Of a DNA stretch of 5,314 bases, positions 2,949-5,314 are shown one piece after another. The notes under the pieces were generated by a model that saw only the letters and a program-made list of their open reading frames with translations, ran no database searches and had not been told where the DNA came from. Each line of letters starts with the position of its first letter. The first letter of the stretch is position 1. The DNA comes from an uncultured Christensenella sp. (GTDB lineage Bacteria; Bacillota; Clostridia; Christensenellales; UBA1242), in contig CAOKRZ010000061.1 in assembly GCA_948471335.1 (NCBI GenBank), forward strand, positions 1 to 5,314, given 5' to 3'. Position numbers and translations under genes: made by a program.

Positions 2949-5314
2949 TTAACATATTCCAAAAAACTTTTCAAAGAAGTTTTTTAATCTTTCTATTACA
3001 GAAAGTTTTTTCTTTTCTCTAGTACCACCAAATCTAGACATGGCAGGCATTAATTTATCAATGTCGGTTCCAGTTGTTTTCATCACACCATCACGGAATG
3101 AGTACTCAACAAATTTACGAGTTTCATTTTCTTTTAATTTTTCCTCATTAATAATAGAAACAAGTTCTAATTCTTTTTGTTTTGCAACAAATTCACGCCA
3201 TTCAATCATAACATCATCAACATCGTTAATCCCTGCAATAAAGTTTTCAATAAGAGCTTTCTTGCTACGCAATTCCAAGCTTGAATCAATAGCTTTATTG
3301 ATTGAAATAAGCACTTCTTTATCTTCTTGATGGCTGTCGTGATATTTCTTAACAAGCATTAAAATATAATCTATATTAATCTCAACTTGCTTAATAAGTT
3401 CAACTTCAAATACGATATCATCAATTATATCTTCTACTTCGTGAGTTTCTCTTTGTCTCTTCCATTCTTCATAAAGGTCATTATATCTTGACAAATAATC
3501 TTGCATTTGGCGTTCAGTCAATATTTCATTTCCATCAAACTCATCAAATGATGATAGCAAGTTCTTCATGCGAAGGATTGCACCAAACAAACTAATAAAA
3601 TCTTTTTGTGCCTTCTCACCAATAATTCGCGGCTCTGACAATGGGTATTTTATTTCAAGTTCTTGGATTAAATCAACATAGCCAACTTTACGATTTCCCT
3701 CATCATCCACATAACCATTATAATAATCTTTATATCCTTTAAGCAGGCAAATACCACCCGCTTCTTTATCTCCAAATAAAGCGACAGCATCATCTGTTCT
3801 TTTTTGTAAGTTCCTAAAACAAACAATATTACCAAATCTTTTTACAGAGTTAAGTATTCGATTTGTTCTTGAAAAAGCTTGAATAAGTCCATGTTGTTTT
3901 AAGTTTTTATCTACCCACAGTGTATTAAGTGTTGTGGCATCAAAACCTGTTAAAAACATATTGACTACTATAAGTAAATCGAGCTCCTTATTCTTCATTC
4001 TGAGAGAGACATCTTTGTAATAGTTTTGAAATTTATCGCTAGATGTATCATAGTTTGTTTTAAACATTTTGTTGTAATCTTTAATTGCATCTTCCAAAAA
4101 ATCACGAGAAGATTTGTCAAGACTATTTGTATCTTCAGAGTTCTCTTCATCAAGCATTCCATCTTCAACATCTTCGTTTGCACCATAACTATAGATAGTT
4201 GCTATTTTAAGATTTTTAGATGGATTTTCTGCCATTTGTCTTTTAAATTCATTGTAATAAATCTTTGCAGCATCTACTGAAGATACACAAAAGATTGAAT
4301 TGAATCCAGATAATCTCAACTTTTGTTTTACTTCTGCAATAGCATTTTTATCTTTCGCAGACACAACTTCACAAATGTTTGTCAAAGCATTGAAGTTATA
4401 ACTTTTTTCGTTTCTATAAGTCTTTTGGTTGAAATGAGTTAAAATATAATCAACAACTTTAGAAATTCTTTTTGGTGCCAAAAATGCTCTTTCTCTGTTT
4501 ATATCATAAACTTGCTTATCATCTATGTTTGGCTCATTCTCCATTGTTTTAATATAGTCAACTCTAAATGGTAAAACATTTCTATCATTTATCGCGTCAA
4601 CAATGGTATATGTATGCAATTTGTCCCCAAATGCCTGCTCAGTAGTTTTAAGATTGATATGTTTAGCACTACTATTTGAATTTACTGCAAAAATTGGAGT
4701 CCCTGTAAAACCAAATAAATGGTACTTTTTAAATGCTCTCACAATAGCAACATGCATATCACCAAATTGGGAACGATGGCATTCATCAAATATAATTACA
4801 CAATGTTTATTATAAACTTCGTGGTCTTTGTATTTTGAAATAAAATTATCCAACTTTTGAATAGTAGTAATAATAATTCTTGAATTAGAATCTTCAAGCT
4901 GTTTCTTAAGCACTGCTGTCGATTTATTGCTGTTAGCAGCACCTTTTTCAAACCTGTCATATTCCTTCATTGTTTGATAGTCAAGATCTTTTCTATCTAC
5001 AACAAATAACACTTTATCTATATAAGACAGTTTGGTTGCAAGTTGTGCCATCTTGAAAGATGTTAAAGTCTTTCCGCTGCCTGTTGTATGCCAAATATAG
5101 CCACCCGCTTTAACGCTACCATAGGTTTTATAATTGTTGCTTATTTCAATTCTATTTAAGATTCTTTCGGTTGCCACAATTTGATAAGGTCGCATAACCA
5201 AAAGCATTTTCTCACTTGTGAAAACACAATATTTTGTAAGGATATTAAGAAGTGTATGTTTCGAAAAGAATGTTTTTGTAAAATCAATAAGATCTGGGAT
5301 TATTCTATTATTAC
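2949..5314 (-). CDS. hsdR: Type I restriction enzyme R subunit (EcoR124I-like), DNA translocase part; N-terminus outside the window
   Basis: The frame is open to the right edge: the 35 codons before the ATG at 5207 (NNRIIPDLIDFTKTFFSKHT onward) resemble the HsdR stretch just before the helicase, so 5207 is an internal methionine. Of the protein, 787 residues are visible; full HsdR is about 1000, so the PD-(D/E)xK nuclease domain is upstream. Visible-residue positions: MRPYQIVATERI (40-51), Walker A TGSGKT (77-82), DECH (176-179), TGTP (203-206), TGFD (455-458) and QAFSRTNR (478-485), i.e. a complete superfamily 2 translocase. An acidic linker (about 380-400) and a helical C-terminus with MSRFGGTR and a KNFFEKFFGI tail match the EcoR124I family, where this part docks on the methylase. 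With HsdM and HsdS it would pump and cut unmethylated DNA. No frameshift is seen. Confidence 0.95.
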   Translation of the reverse strand, partial: NNRIIPDLIDFTKTFFSKHTLLNILTKYCVFTSEKMLLVMRPYQIVATERILNRIEISNNYKTYGSVKAGGYIWHTTGSGKTLTSFKMAQLATKLSYIDKVLFVVDRKDLDYQTMKEYDRFEKGAANSNKSTAVLKKQLEDSNSRIIITTIQKLDNFISKYKDHEVYNKHCVIIFDECHRSQFGDMHVAIVRAFKKYHLFGFTGTPIFAVNSNSSAKHINLKTTEQAFGDKLHTYTIVDAINDRNVLPFRVDYIKTMENEPNIDDKQVYDINRERAFLAPKRISKVVDYILTHFNQKTYRNEKSYNFNALTNICEVVSAKDKNAIAEVKQKLRLSGFNSIFCVSSVDAAKIYYNEFKRQMAENPSKNLKIATIYSYGANEDVEDGMLDEENSEDTNSLDKSSRDFLEDAIKDYNKMFKTNYDTSSDKFQNYYKDVSLRMKNKELDLLIVVNMFLTGFDATTLNTLWVDKNLKQHGLIQAFSRTNRILNSVKRFGNIVCFRNLQKRTDDAVALFGDKEAGGICLLKGYKDYYNGYVDDEGNRKVGYVDLIQELEIKYPLSEPRIIGEKAQKDFISLFGAILRMKNLLSSFDEFDGNEILTERQMQDYLSRYNDLYEEWKRQRETHEVEDIIDDIVFEVELIKQVEINIDYILMLVKKYHDSHQEDKEVLISINKAIDSSLELRSKKALIENFIAGINDVDDVMIEWREFVAKQKELELVSIINEEKLKENETRKFVEYSFRDGVMKTTGTDIDKLMPAMSRFGGTREKKKLSVIERLKNFFEKFFGIC

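Noticed and set aside
3040..4815. Plus-strand and alternative minus-strand open frames of 63-96 codons within hsdR
   Set aside because: They lie wholly inside the conserved hsdR frame and show no independent coding or initiation signals.

Overview
The window is AT-rich (roughly one third G+C by eye). It has consensus sigma-A promoter elements, strong AGGAGG ribosome binding sites and a U-tailed intrinsic terminator. This fits a low-GC Bacillota (Firmicutes-like) bacterium; the sequence does not support a narrower placement. Every gene I can support is on the minus strand, so transcription runs from high to low coordinates.

Right part (5314 to 2949): most of the motor (R) subunit of a type I restriction-modification enzyme, HsdR. 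The reading frame is still open at the window edge, so the N-terminal nuclease domain and any hsdM/hsdS genes lie outside. A clean intrinsic terminator (2941-2908) follows its stop codon. A promoter-like pair of hexamers is embedded in and just after that terminator.

Middle (2882 to 241): a complete-looking IS21-family insertion sequence. It encodes the DDE transposase IstA and the AAA+ helper ATPase IstB, which overlap by 14 bp. From the sequence I derive a pair of terminal inverted repeats starting 5'-TG, giving an element of 2642 bp. Each end also carries several internal copies of a GCGA core, as expected for IstA binding sites. No target-site duplication is visible. The left end contains a G+C-rich stretch of about 87 bp, and the right end a long hairpin just after istB.

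Left part (240 to 1): the start of a CadC/SmtB-like ArsR-family metal-sensing repressor gene, cut by the window edge after 36 codons. Its control region is unusually legible: consensus -35 and -10 hexamers, one operator palindrome inside the spacer, and a second 31 bp downstream just past the expected start site, followed by an AGGAGG ribosome binding site. It probably autoregulates and leads a metal-efflux or detoxification operon outside the window.

In short, a mobile element sits between a type I restriction-modification locus and a metal-response operon. I see no convincing undescribed multi-gene system. The points most worth a second look are the dual-operator architecture, the extra cysteines of the repressor, and the structure of the IS ends.
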